Shown one piece after another: positions 14,617 to 22,387 of a stretch of 22,435 nt of DNA. Within the stretch, counting starts at the first letter, position 1; every line of letters begins with the position of its first letter. The notes beneath the pieces are model-generated. The model had not been told where the DNA came from and ran no database searches. It saw only the letters and a program-made list of their open reading frames with translations. The position numbers and the translations under genes were made by a program. The DNA lies in NCBI RefSeq assembly GCF_009883055.1, contig NZ_WWVR01000040.1, forward strand, positions 1,315 through 23,749, in the 5' to 3' direction. Source of the DNA: Blautia sp. BIOML-A1. Lineage in GTDB: Bacteria; Bacillota; Clostridia; Lachnospirales; Lachnospiraceae.

Positions 14617-15960
14617 ATGGAACAGCAACAGCATATGTTCACGAACCGTATGATCAGGAATCTTCTCATTCCGGTTGTGCTGGAACAGTTGTTGAATTCG
14701 ATCATGGGAACTGCGGATACCATGATGGTAAGCAATGTCGGTTCGGCGGCAATCTCAGCGGTATCGCTGGTAGACTCGATCAATGTGCTCGTCATTCAGG
14801 CATTTTCCGCACTGGCGGCAGGCGGCGCAATCGTCTGTGCACAGTACATAGGACAGAGAAACAAAGAAAAAGCAAACGAATCTGCAAGACAGGTGTTGTT
14901 TATCATAACAGCTATTTCGGCAGCAGTAAGTCTGATTTGTCTTGTTTTCCAGAAACCACTTCTTAGGCTGATCTTTGGTTCAGTAGAAGCAGAAGTTATG
15001 AGAGCATCGGAAACTTATTTCTTTTACACGGCTCTGTCATTTCCGTTTATTGCAGCTTATGATTCGGCAGCATCTATTTTTCGGGCGCAGGATAATACAA
15101 AGGGACCGATGCTTATCTCCATGATCTCAAATGTGATGAACATTGCCGGAAATGCGGTTATGATCTGGGGCTTTCATATGGGAGTGGCGGGAGCGGCACT
15201 CTCTACACTGATCTCCCGTGTCTTCTGTGCAGTCGTAGTACTGATCCAGCTCAGAAAAGACCGTCAGGAGATCGTAGTGCGTGATTATATCAGAATCCGT
15301 CCGAACTGGTCTATGATAAAACGTATCCTTGGAATAGGAATTCCATCCGGTGTGGAAAACAGTATGTTTCAGCTTGGAAAGCTGGCAATCCAGTCTACAG
15401 TTTCTACGCTGGGAACAGCGGCGATCGCAGCACAGGCAATGACAAATATCCTGGAAAATCTAAATGGTATTGCAGCAATCGGAGTCGGAGTTGGTCTGAT
15501 GACGATTGTCGGACAATGTCTTGGTGCAGGAAGACAGGATGAAGCAGTCTATTACATAAAAAAACTCTGCGTGATCGCAGAAGTTATTATCATCATAAGC
15601 TGTCTTGGTGTATTTGCACTGACAAAACCAATCACAATCCTTGGTGGTATGGAAAAAGAAAGTGCAGATATGTGTTTTCATATGATGATGTGGATCACAA
15701 TTGTAAAGCCGCTTGTATGGATTATGGCATTCATACCCGGATATGGGCTTCGAGCTGCCGGCGATGTAAAATTTTCCATGATTACATCCTGCTGTACGAT
15801 GTGGGTCTGCAGATTCTGTCTGTGTGTATTTCTTATCAGAAGACTGGGATTTGGACCTATGGGAGTCTGGATCGGTATGTTTGCAGACTGGACAGTGCGA
15901 AGTATTATTTTTACATGGAGATTTCACAGTCGCAAATGGTTGCAGCATAAAGTTATCTGA
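14617..15960 (+). CDS. MATE-family multidrug/sodium efflux transporter
   Basis: This 447-residue polytopic membrane protein has about twelve predicted helices in two homologous halves. The N-terminal half begins MFTNRMIRNLLIPVVLEQLLNSIMGTADTMMVS, typical of MATE (NorM/DinF-like) transporters, and continues with VQAFSALAAGGAIVCAQYIGQ-type sequence. The second half repeats the pattern (IPSGVENSMFQLGKLAIQS; GVGVGLMTIVGQCLGAGR). It exports cationic drugs or metabolites against H+ or Na+. I chose the ATG at 14617, preceded by GAGGA, over an upstream TTG at 14599 that lacks a ribosome binding site. No regulator is adjacent and the substrate cannot be inferred. Confidence 0.92.
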   Translation: MEQQQHMFTNRMIRNLLIPVVLEQLLNSIMGTADTMMVSNVGSAAISAVSLVDSINVLVIQAFSALAAGGAIVCAQYIGQRNKEKANESARQVLFIITAISAAVSLICLVFQKPLLRLIFGSVEAEVMRASETYFFYTALSFPFIAAYDSAASIFRAQDNTKGPMLISMISNVMNIAGNAVMIWGFHMGVAGAALSTLISRVFCAVVVLIQLRKDRQEIVVRDYIRIRPNWSMIKRILGIGIPSGVENSMFQLGKLAIQSTVSTLGTAAIAAQAMTNILENLNGIAAIGVGVGLMTIVGQCLGAGRQDEAVYYIKKLCVIAEVIIIISCLGVFALTKPITILGGMEKESADMCFHMMMWITIVKPLVWIMAFIPGYGLRAAGDVKFSMITSCCTMWVCRFCLCVFLIRRLGFGPMGVWIGMFADWTVRSIIFTWRFHSRKWLQHKVI

Positions 15961-15997
15961 ATTCATGTTTAATGCATAATTCTTATAAATATCCATT

Positions 15998-16025
15998 TTG
16001 CTAATGGTGGATTTTGTGGTAGAAT
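15998..16025 (+). promoter_or_regulatory. Likely promoter of the first dehydratase pair
   Basis: There is a -35-like TTGCTA (15998-16003), a 16-bp spacer and a -10 TAGAAT (16020-16025), about 42 bp before the small-subunit ATG. The -35 is a 4/6 match, so this is a moderate prediction. A short hairpin CCATT/AATGG (15994-16008) overlaps it. Confidence 0.5.
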
Positions 16026-16067
16026 AGAGAGAAAATGAATACTTATACATAGAGAGGAGTCATTATT

Positions 16068-16550
16068 ATGGAAAGAGGAACAATTTTTAAGTTTCATAAT
16101 GATCTTGATACAGATCAGATCATCGCATCCCAGTATCTGCTTCTGCCGAACCTGGATGAGATGAAAGACCATGCATTTGAATCACTGGATCCTGATTTTG
16201 CCAAGAAAGTAAAACCAGGAGATTTCGTGGTAGGTGGTGAAAACTTTGGCTGTGGTTCTTCCAGAGAGCAGGCACCGGGAGTTCTCAAAGCTCTTGGCGT
16301 TCAGGCAGTTATCGCCAAATCTTTTGCCAGAATTTTCTTTAGAAATGCGATCAATATCGGACTTCCGGCAATTGTCTGTAAAGATCTTCCGGATGATGTC
16401 AAGACCGGAGATTCCATGGAACTTCATATGTCCGACGGTACAGCCACTGCAAATGGAAAGACCTATACCTGTACCAAGCTCCCAGAATACATGCAGGGAA
16501 TTCTGAATCAGGGCGGTCTGATCGCTTCACTGAACAAGGAGGAGAAATAA
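16068..16550 (+). CDS. Isopropylmalate dehydratase-type small subunit (LeuD-like), pair 1
   Basis: This 160-residue swivel-domain subunit belongs to the aconitase-superfamily hydro-lyases. The N-terminal DLDTDQI (12-18) and SQYLLLPNLDEM are followed by NFGCGSSREQAP (59-70) and VIAKSFARIFFRNAINIGLP (81-100), all characteristic of LeuD/HacB. The YLLLP segment corresponds to the substrate-specificity loop after DTD and differs from that of pair 2 (YLALK), so the two pairs may act on different malate derivatives. AGAGGAG precedes the ATG, and the large subunit follows after 2 bp. It cannot act alone; it forms a heterodimer with the next gene product. Leucine biosynthesis is one possibility, but neither leuA nor leuB is nearby. 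Confidence 0.9.
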   Translation: MERGTIFKFHNDLDTDQIIASQYLLLPNLDEMKDHAFESLDPDFAKKVKPGDFVVGGENFGCGSSREQAPGVLKALGVQAVIAKSFARIFFRNAINIGLPAIVCKDLPDDVKTGDSMELHMSDGTATANGKTYTCTKLPEYMQGILNQGGLIASLNKEEK

Positions 16551-16552
16551 CC

Positions 16553-17803
16553 ATGGGAATGACAATCGCAGAAAAAATCATCGCAGCAGCGGCTGGTGTA
16601 GACAGCGTAAAGCCAGGTGATATCCATACCGTACAGCTTGACCGTCTGATGAGCAATGACGGAACCACTCATCTGACTGTAGATATGTACAAAAACAAAC
16701 TGAACCATCCTCATATTGCAGATACAAAGAAACTCGTTTTTATTGTTGACCATAATGTACCGTCTGACTGCCCGAAGACAGCGGCATCCCAGAAGAAAAT
16801 GAGAGATTTTGCAAAAGAAAACAACATTGATTTCTGGGAAGGCAAAGGAGTCTGCCACCAGGTTATGATCGAGAATTATGTTCGCCCGGGTGAACTGATC
16901 TTTGGTGCGGACAGCCATACCTGTTCTTATGGTGCACTTGGTGCATTTGGTACCGGTGTCGGATGTACAGACTTCCTCTATGGAATGGTGACAGGAACTT
17001 CCTGGGTACTGGTTCCTGAATCTGTAAAGTTTAATCTGACAGGAAAGCTTCCGGAAGGTGTTACCGCCCGTGACCTGATCCTTACCATCATTGGTGAAGT
17101 AGGTGCAAACGGATGCAACTATCAGGTAATGGAATTCACCGGAGAAGGTGCAAAAACTTTAAGCATCAGTGACCGTATGACTCTCTGCAACATGGCAGTA
17201 GAGGCAGGTGCAAAGACCGGTATCTTTGAAGCAGACGAAAAAGCAATGGAATACCTCAAAGAACATGGACGTGAGCCAAAAGCTGTATTCCACAGCGATC
17301 CGGATGCAAAATATATAAGAGAATACACCTTTGATCTTTCAAAAGTCCGTCCGGTAGTTGCAAAACCGGATTTTGTAGATAATGTTGTACCGGCAGAGGA
17401 AGCATGCGGAATCGAAATCAACGAAGCTTTCCTTGGATCATGCAACAACGGACGTATCGAAGATCTGCGTGTAGGCGCCGAGATCATCAAAGGAAAGAAA
17501 GTATCAGACAAGGTACGTTTCCTCGTTGTTCCGGCAAGCCAGACTATCTACCGTCAGGCGTTGAAAGAAGGACTGATCGACATCTTTATGGAAGCAGGCG
17601 CTATCGTGATGAATCCGAACTGCAGTGTATGCTGGGGAAGCTGCCAGGGTGTCATTGGAGAAAATGAGGTTCTGATCAGCACAGGAACACGTAATTTCAA
17701 AGGACGTGCAGGACATCCGAGCTCAAAGGTATATCTTGGCTCTGCAGCAACTGTTACCGCATCTGCTATTGCAGGAAAAATTGCACTTCCATCAGAAATC
17801 TGA
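16553..17803 (+). CDS. Isopropylmalate dehydratase/homoaconitase-type large subunit (LeuC-like), pair 1
   Basis: This 416-residue [4Fe-4S] hydro-lyase large subunit carries VDHNVPSDCP (65-74), GKGVCHQVMIENY, FGADSHTCSYGALGAFGTGVG (117-137) and three candidate cluster cysteines, Cys297, Cys357 and Cys360, at exactly the positions found in the second large subunit. Two active-site features are unusual: GSCNNGR (295-301) instead of GSCTNGR, and NCSVCWGSC (356-364) followed by STGTRNFKGR where SNRNFxGR is usual. It should isomerise or dehydrate a 2- or 3-hydroxy dicarboxylate, but these changes argue against assuming isopropylmalate. GGAGG lies at the end of the upstream gene, so the two subunits are translationally coupled. 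Confidence 0.88.
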   Translation: MGMTIAEKIIAAAAGVDSVKPGDIHTVQLDRLMSNDGTTHLTVDMYKNKLNHPHIADTKKLVFIVDHNVPSDCPKTAASQKKMRDFAKENNIDFWEGKGVCHQVMIENYVRPGELIFGADSHTCSYGALGAFGTGVGCTDFLYGMVTGTSWVLVPESVKFNLTGKLPEGVTARDLILTIIGEVGANGCNYQVMEFTGEGAKTLSISDRMTLCNMAVEAGAKTGIFEADEKAMEYLKEHGREPKAVFHSDPDAKYIREYTFDLSKVRPVVAKPDFVDNVVPAEEACGIEINEAFLGSCNNGRIEDLRVGAEIIKGKKVSDKVRFLVVPASQTIYRQALKEGLIDIFMEAGAIVMNPNCSVCWGSCQGVIGENEVLISTGTRNFKGRAGHPSSKVYLGSAATVTASAIAGKIALPSEI

Positions 17804-17858
17804 TCACAGCACAGAATCATTATATGTAATTATTCAGAAGGTAGTATCCCGCGAGGTG

Positions 17859-17968
17859 TTTTGGCATGTTTTTTGCCAAAATCCCGAGACATACAAGGCA
17901 AAATGCCATCACCGAAGGTGATTTGGAATGCATTTTGACTCATAACTGTGAGGGTACTGAACAGTTAT
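17859..17968. repeat. Cluster of three hairpins between the two dehydratase pairs
   Basis: Three palindromes follow each other. A is an 8-bp perfect stem TTTTGGCA/TGCCAAAA (17859-17866, 17874-17881). B has a 7-bp outer stem (17900-17906 with 17930-17936) around a perfect ATCACC-GAA-GGTGAT hairpin (17908-17922). C is an 8-bp perfect stem ATAACTGT/ACAGTTAT (17942-17949, 17961-17968) with an 11-nt loop. None has a clean T-run, so they do not look like simple terminators. The 194-bp gap from 17804 to 17997 holds no gene; the open frame running into the next gene is not credible as coding. Confidence 0.7.
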
Positions 17969-17997
17969 CATTATATTTAGTGAGGTATATACGGATT

Positions 17998-18489
17998 ATG
18001 GAAAAGTTTACAGGGAGAGTATGGGTGCTTGGTGATGATATTGATACGGATATCATCATTCCGACCGAGTATCTGGCACTCAAAACAATTGATGATATGA
18101 AACAGTATGGATTCAGTCCGCTCCGTCCGGAGCTGGCAGGACAGATCCAGAAAGGTGATATTATTGTTGCCGGCAAAAACTTTGGCTGCGGTTCTTCCAG
18201 AGAGCAGGCACCTGAGATCATCAAGGCACTAGGAATCCAGTGTGTCATTGCAAAATCATTTGCAAGAATTTTCTTCAGAAATTCAATCAACAATGGACTT
18301 CTTTTGATCGAACAGCCGGATCTTCACGATGATATGAAAGAGGGAGATACCGTGACGGTTGTTATGAATGAACATGTGGATTACAATGGAAAACAGTATC
18401 CGATCGCTTCTCTGCCGGAAAATCTGATGAGCATCATCCAGGCCGGTGGACTTGTAAAAGCCATGCGTAAACTGAATGGACTGGACTAA
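17998..18489 (+). CDS. leuD: Isopropylmalate dehydratase-type small subunit (LeuD), pair 2
   Basis: This 163-residue small subunit has GDDIDTDIIIPTEYLALKTIDDM (12-34), GDIIVAGKNFGCGSSREQAP (53-72) and VIAKSFARIFFRNSINNGLLLI (83-104). It is closer than pair 1 to the standard LeuD/homoaconitase pattern (DTDxIIP, VAGKNFGCGSSRE). The start is the ATG at 17998; the frame is open further upstream through the hairpin block, but that part has no family similarity. A clear Shine-Dalgarno is weak (GTGAGG about 12 nt upstream). It overlaps the open frame of the large subunit, whose chosen start is 13 bp past its stop. Isopropylmalate, citramalate/methylmalate derivatives or homologous substrates are possible. 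Confidence 0.9.
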   Translation: MEKFTGRVWVLGDDIDTDIIIPTEYLALKTIDDMKQYGFSPLRPELAGQIQKGDIIVAGKNFGCGSSREQAPEIIKALGIQCVIAKSFARIFFRNSINNGLLLIEQPDLHDDMKEGDTVTVVMNEHVDYNGKQYPIASLPENLMSIIQAGGLVKAMRKLNGLD

Positions 18490-18502
18490 GGAGGAAAAGC
18501 AG

Positions 18503-19747
18503 ATGGGCGAAACAGTTATCGAAAAGATTATAAGAAACAATGTGGGTCATGCCGTAAAACCAGGCGATATTGTAACTGTCAATGTAGACAGAGTGATGAT
18601 CCATGATATTTTTATTCCATTTGTTGCAGAGAAATTCGAAGAAATGGGATTTCAGAAGCTCTGGGATCCGGATAAAGTAGTTCTGATCTATGATCATCTT
18701 GTTCCGGCGAGTCAGCTTGATGACACCAGACATTTCCATGAGGGAGATGCTTTTGCAGAAAAATATGGAATGAAAAATGTTCACAGAAGTGATGGGATCT
18801 GCCATCAGTTAATGACAGAAGCCGGCTATGTAAAACCGGGAAATATTGTATTTGGTACAGACAGCCATACTACCACATACGGATGTGTCGGTGCGTTTTC
18901 TTCCGGTATCGGATACACAGAGATGGCAAGTATCCTCGGAACCGGAACCATGTGGATCAAGGTTCCGGAGACCATCAAAGTGGTGATCGACGGGGAACTC
19001 CCAAATAATGTTATGTCGAAGGATGTGATTCTTCGGCTGATCGGTGATCTTGGAGCAGACGGAGCTACTTACCGTGCACTGGAGTTTACAGGAAGTGCAG
19101 TAAAGAATATGTCAGTGGCGAGTCGTATGACGATTGCAAATATGGCGATTGAAGCTGGGGCAAAATGTGCACTCTTTACTCCGGATGAAAAAACAGCAGA
19201 ATATTGTGAAATCGAACTGAATGAATTTCAGAAGAGTCTTGTCGGGGACGAGGATGCAAAATATCTCAAAACAGTGACTTATCGTGCAGAAGATCTTGTT
19301 CCGGTCATGGCATGCCCGTCTCAGGTAGACAAGATCCGTGATGTCAGTACACTGGAGGGAACTGAGATCGATCAGGTATTTATCGGTTCCTGTACAAATG
19401 GCCGTCTGGAAGACCTTGCAGCGGCAGCTGAAGTCCTCAAAGGAAAGAAAGTTGCTGACTATGTAAAACTGATCGTTACACCGGCAAGCCGTAAAATATA
19501 CAGACAGGCTATTGAACTTGGAATCCTGGATACTCTGGCAGAAGCAGGTGCAATGATCACACATCCGGGATGTGGACTGTGCTGTGGACGAGCAGGAGGT
19601 ATTCTTACGGACGGAGAGCGTGTTGTGGCAACAAATAACCGTAATTTCCTTGGCCGTATGGGAACTTCCAAGGTGGAAATTTATCTGGCATCACCGAAAA
19701 CAGCAGCAGCATGTGCAGTAGCCGGAAAGATCGTCAGCCCGAAATAA
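18503..19747 (+). CDS. leuC: Isopropylmalate dehydratase/homoaconitase-type large subunit (LeuC), pair 2
   Basis: This 414-residue aconitase-superfamily large subunit has YDHLVPAS (63-70), DGICHQLMTEAG, FGTDSHTTTYGCVGAFSSGIGYTE (117-140), the canonical GSCTNGR (295-301, Cys297) and GCGLCCG (356-362, Cys357 and Cys360), then NNRNFLGRMG. All [4Fe-4S] ligands and the substrate-binding arginines are in place, so this pair looks like a conventional LeuCD/HacAB-type enzyme. I chose the ATG at 18503, with AAGGAGGA eight bases upstream, over an alternative start inside the end of the small subunit gene. With pair 1 it forms a tandem duplicated small-large-small-large arrangement, opposite to the common leuC-leuD order. 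Confidence 0.9.
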   Translation: MGETVIEKIIRNNVGHAVKPGDIVTVNVDRVMIHDIFIPFVAEKFEEMGFQKLWDPDKVVLIYDHLVPASQLDDTRHFHEGDAFAEKYGMKNVHRSDGICHQLMTEAGYVKPGNIVFGTDSHTTTYGCVGAFSSGIGYTEMASILGTGTMWIKVPETIKVVIDGELPNNVMSKDVILRLIGDLGADGATYRALEFTGSAVKNMSVASRMTIANMAIEAGAKCALFTPDEKTAEYCEIELNEFQKSLVGDEDAKYLKTVTYRAEDLVPVMACPSQVDKIRDVSTLEGTEIDQVFIGSCTNGRLEDLAAAAEVLKGKKVADYVKLIVTPASRKIYRQAIELGILDTLAEAGAMITHPGCGLCCGRAGGILTDGERVVATNNRNFLGRMGTSKVEIYLASPKTAAACAVAGKIVSPK

Positions 19748-19756
19748 AAAAATTTT

Positions 19757-19785
19757 CAAGGGGGAAGAATATTTTTTCCCTCTTG
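19757..19785 (+). repeat. Long hairpin after leuC overlapping the next promoter
   Basis: Pairing of 19757-19769 with 19773-19785 gives 13 bp (CAAGGGGGAAGAA against TTTTTTCCCTCTTG, two G-T pairs) with a TAT loop. It sits 9 bp after the leuC stop but lacks a downstream T-run, so it is a weak or factor-aided terminator. Its 3' arm contains the first bases of the next -35 box. Confidence 0.6.
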
Positions 19786-19811
19786 ACATCATGGGAATTT
19801 AGCACTATAGT
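19783..19811 (+). promoter_or_regulatory. Promoter of the glycine riboswitch-symporter unit
   Basis: There is a consensus -35 TTGACA (19783-19788), a 17-bp spacer and a -10 TATAGT (19806-19811). Transcription would begin near 19818, about 23 bp before the first aptamer. Confidence 0.85.
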
Positions 19812-19840
19812 ATAACGCAGTAACAGCAATAACGAGGTGA

Positions 19841-20012
19841 AGTTTGCAGGAAAGAGGCTATGGCCCACCGAAGGAGTAAAACTCTCAGGTATCCGTTTTG
19901 TCGGACAGAAACTGTAAATGGATCGTATCTCTGGAGACACCTGTTTTGATACAGGGGCCGAAGGTGCAAGCGACGCGCAAGCGTTTTGAATCTCTCAGGC
20001 AAAAGGACAGAG
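19841..20012 (+). promoter_or_regulatory. Tandem glycine riboswitch
   Basis: There are two glycine aptamers in series. Aptamer 1 (19841-19913) is closed by AGTTT/AAACT and contains GCAGGAAAGAGG, CACCGAAGGAGTAAAACTCT and CAGGTATCCG. Aptamer 2 (19929-20012) is closed by CTCTG/CAGAG and contains GGGGCCGAAGGTGCAAG and TCTCAGGCAAAAGGACAGAG. These conserved cores match the known class. Such switches sense glycine and commonly control glycine cleavage genes or sodium:amino-acid symporters. Here the downstream gene is an AGCS symporter, in line with control of glycine or alanine transport. Confidence 0.92.
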
Positions 20013-20048
20013 GATGCTTTTTATAATTACATCCTGATTTTATTCTTT
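20011..20048 (+). terminator. Riboswitch expression platform: terminator overlapping P1 of aptamer 2
   Basis: AGGATG (20011-20016) pairs with CATCCT (20030-20035), followed by a T-rich stretch (GATTTTATTCTTTT). The left arm shares two bases with the 3' strand of aptamer 2 P1, so glycine binding would stabilise P1 and weaken the terminator, giving an ON switch. The stem is only 6 bp, so the mechanism is a moderate inference. Confidence 0.55.
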
Positions 20049-20172
20049 TATTTATTCTATTTTTATTGTCTGATTATTTTTGATTCTCAGCCGTTCAGTG
20101 GAGGACGATTCTTATCTTTATTTTCCCCTTTTTATAATGCTGAAAAATACATATAAAGGAGAACTTTTTGAG

Positions 20173-21588
20173 ATGTGGGAAGCAATCAATAATTTCTTAG
20201 TTGCAGTGGATGACAAGGTCTGGGGAGTGCCGCTTATGGTATTGATCATTGCCGGCGGTGTTCTTCTTACATGCAGACTTGGACTGCTCCAGGTGCGTCG
20301 TCTTCCACTGGCACTGAAATGGATGTTTAAGAACGAGGAAGAAGGCGACGGTGAGATTTCCAGTTTTGCTGCGTTATGTACAGCACTGAGTGCAACCATC
20401 GGTACAGGTAATATCGTTGGTGTTGCAACAGCAGTTTGTGCCGGAGGTCCGGGAGCACTTTTCTGGATGATCGTAGCAGCATTCTTTGGAATGGCAACCA
20501 AGTATTCCGAAGGTCTGCTGGCAGTTAAGTACCGTGTGGTCGCAGCAGATGGACACAGTCTCGGAGGACCATTCTACTATATCGAAAAAGGTATGGGAAC
20601 AAAATGGAGATGGCTCGGTAAGATTTTTGCTTTCTTTGGTGTTTGTGTAGGTCTTTTTGGTATTGGTACATTCAGCCAGGTAAATGGTATCTCAAGTGCA
20701 GTACAGAACTTCTTTGATCCAAACAAAACAAACTGCATCAACATCCCGTTTCTGGGTGAATATTCTGTAGCAGTTGTTATTTCTTCTCTGATTCTGGCGT
20801 TCTGCGTGGCAGCGATCCTGATCGGAGGACTGAAAAGAATTGCAACAGTAAGTCAGATCATCGTACCGTTTATGGCAGTGATCTATATTGTACTCAGTGT
20901 GACACTGATCATCTGTAACATCACAGAAATTCCGGCAGCAGTTGTAACGGTTGTAACAGCAGCATTTAACCCGAAAGCAGTTACAGGTGGTGTGGTTGGT
21001 TCCATGATCGTAGCAATGCAGAAAGGTGTTGCACGAGGAATCTTCTCCAACGAAGCAGGTCTTGGTAGTGCACCGATCGCAGCGGCAGCAGCTCAGACAA
21101 AGGAGCCGGTACGTCAGGGTCTGGTCAGCATGACAGGTACCTTCATTGATACAATCCTGATCTGTACCATGACAGGTCTTTCCATTGTACTGACAGGTGC
21201 ATGGCAGGTAGAGGGAATTGAAGGTGTGCAGGTTACTACCTATGCATTCCAGAACGGACTTCCGCTTCCACAGAAACTGACAGCATTTATCCTGATGCTC
21301 TGTCTGGTATTCTTTGCATTTACAACAATCCTCGGATGGGATTATTACAGTGAGAGATGTCTGGAATATCTGACCAACGGACATCAGAAGAAGATCATTG
21401 TGTATCGCTGGTTATATATTCTTGCAGTATTTATCGGACCATATATGACTGTAAGTGCGGTATGGACCATCGCAGATATCTTCAATGGTCTGATGGCGAT
21501 TCCGAATATGATCGCACTGTTTGTACTGAGTGGTGTTGTTGTAAAAGAAACAAAAGCATTCTTCAAAGCAGAGAAACATAAAATGTAA
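20173..21588 (+). CDS. Sodium:alanine/glycine symporter, AGCS family
   Basis: This 471-residue polytopic membrane protein begins MWEAINNFLVAVDDKVWGVP and carries family motifs: GLLQVRRLP (about 39-47), FAALCTALSATIGTGNIVGVATA (65-87), GGPGALFWMIVAAFFGMATKYSEG (90-113) and GVARGIFSNEAGLGSAPIAAAAAQT (about 285-309). Members import L- or D-alanine or glycine with Na+. AAAGGAG lies about 11 nt before the chosen ATG; an upstream in-frame extension of 31 residues has no family similarity and was dropped. The glycine riboswitch upstream supports glycine as substrate or signal. The 137 bp between the riboswitch terminator and the ATG hold no gene. Confidence 0.94.
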   Translation: MWEAINNFLVAVDDKVWGVPLMVLIIAGGVLLTCRLGLLQVRRLPLALKWMFKNEEEGDGEISSFAALCTALSATIGTGNIVGVATAVCAGGPGALFWMIVAAFFGMATKYSEGLLAVKYRVVAADGHSLGGPFYYIEKGMGTKWRWLGKIFAFFGVCVGLFGIGTFSQVNGISSAVQNFFDPNKTNCINIPFLGEYSVAVVISSLILAFCVAAILIGGLKRIATVSQIIVPFMAVIYIVLSVTLIICNITEIPAAVVTVVTAAFNPKAVTGGVVGSMIVAMQKGVARGIFSNEAGLGSAPIAAAAAQTKEPVRQGLVSMTGTFIDTILICTMTGLSIVLTGAWQVEGIEGVQVTTYAFQNGLPLPQKLTAFILMLCLVFFAFTTILGWDYYSERCLEYLTNGHQKKIIVYRWLYILAVFIGPYMTVSAVWTIADIFNGLMAIPNMIALFVLSGVVVKETKAFFKAEKHKM

Positions 21589-21638
21589 ATAGAAATTTCG
21601 AGAATAAATATATAAGCAGAATCAACTGTTGTATAGAA

Positions 21639-21681
21639 AAAGCCCATGAACTGTAAAATAACAGTCCGTGGGCTTTGTTTT
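21639..21681. terminator. Bidirectional terminator between convergent genes
   Basis: An 8-bp stem AAAGCCCA/TGGGCTTT (21639-21646 with 21669-21676) continues inward through a second paired segment ACTGT/ACAGT (21650-21654 with 21661-21665). T-rich tails occur on both strands, so it can serve the symporter and the convergent secreted-protein gene, whose stop is at 21688. Confidence 0.85.
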
Positions 21682-21687
21682 CTGATA

Positions 21688-22350
21688 TTATTTCATATCT
21701 GCCAGGGCTATAAATGGGATCCTGGTATATTCATAGTTATCCATGATGGAATAGGCATCAGATTCTGAGATGGTTACGCCGTTTGCAGAGTCTGCCGTGT
21801 TGAAAGACCATGGATTCTGTGGATTTTTCTCTGAATCGTAGACAACAGATTCCTTTAAGTTTAACTGTCCGTTTGTATAAACATAATATTGTCTTACAGA
21901 GTTAAACGCACTGCCGGAGCCCTCATTTGCTATTGTGTTGTCTGTACATAAGTAATACCGGTCACGTTCGCCGCTGGTAGTGACAAGGGAAAGTCTTCCG
22001 TTAATAAGGGTATACATATCAAAGAACATTTCCTCATAAGTATCACTGCCATCATCCAGTGCACCTATAAAAAGTTCGGCAGTACCATTGTTATCAATAT
22101 CCTGGAGGAAGTAGCCTAATTTGTTGATGTCTGCATAATATCCTGCCAGATAACAGAGATTCTGCTCCTGAAACTGACCGATATTCCAACCGGCGGCAGC
22201 ACCGTCATAATATTTCTGAACGATGTCCTTATATTCCGGATAATCAGCAAGTGTTAAGGTATCATCAGCTGCATAAACGGAAGTAAGGATTCCGGATGCA
22301 AAAATCATGGATGCGGATAAAATACAGCAGATAAAAGTTTTCTTTTTCAT
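21688..22350 (-). CDS. Secreted protein of unknown function with a calcium-loop-like motif
   Basis: This 220-residue protein has a signal peptide (MKKKTFICCILSASMIFASG, likely cut after SVYA near residue 27) and a small acidic mature domain. I do not recognise the family. DIDNNGTAELFIG (84-96) resembles the DxDxNGxxEL loops of EF-hand/dockerin or VCBS-like repeats that bind calcium; only one copy is visible. The rest is rich in Tyr, Asp and Asn (YYVYTNGQLNLKESVVYDSEK). No lipobox, LPxTG or transmembrane anchor is seen, so the protein is probably released. I used the ATG at 22350; a TTG two codons upstream is possible. The upstream GAGAGAG is a modest ribosome binding site. Confidence 0.78.
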   Translation of the reverse strand: MKKKTFICCILSASMIFASGILTSVYAADDTLTLADYPEYKDIVQKYYDGAAAGWNIGQFQEQNLCYLAGYYADINKLGYFLQDIDNNGTAELFIGALDDGSDTYEEMFFDMYTLINGRLSLVTTSGERDRYYLCTDNTIANEGSGSAFNSVRQYYVYTNGQLNLKESVVYDSEKNPQNPWSFNTADSANGVTISESDAYSIMDNYEYTRIPFIALADMK

Positions 22351-22387
22351 GTTCAACTCTCTCTATTCTTTTTAGTGCATGTTCAAC
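22348..22387. repeat. 10-bp direct repeat at the start of the secreted-protein gene
   Basis: CATGTTCAAC occurs at 22348-22357 and again at 22378-22387, 30 bp apart. The first copy covers the start codon region. It may be a regulator half-site pair or chance. The rest of 22388-22435 is AT-rich upstream sequence in which I see no clear promoter. Confidence 0.45.

Noticed and set aside
17859..17968. CRISPR array or attachment site
   Set aside because: The three palindromes differ from one another and there are no regular spacers, integrase gene or tRNA nearby.
17866..17997. 44-residue N-terminal extension of the second small subunit
   Set aside because: It is encoded by the hairpin block and has no LeuD similarity; the ATG at 17998 matches the family start.
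20692..21384. 230-residue Cys/His-rich minus-strand frame
   Set aside because: Antisense shadow of the symporter; its odd composition is the complement of hydrophobic codons.
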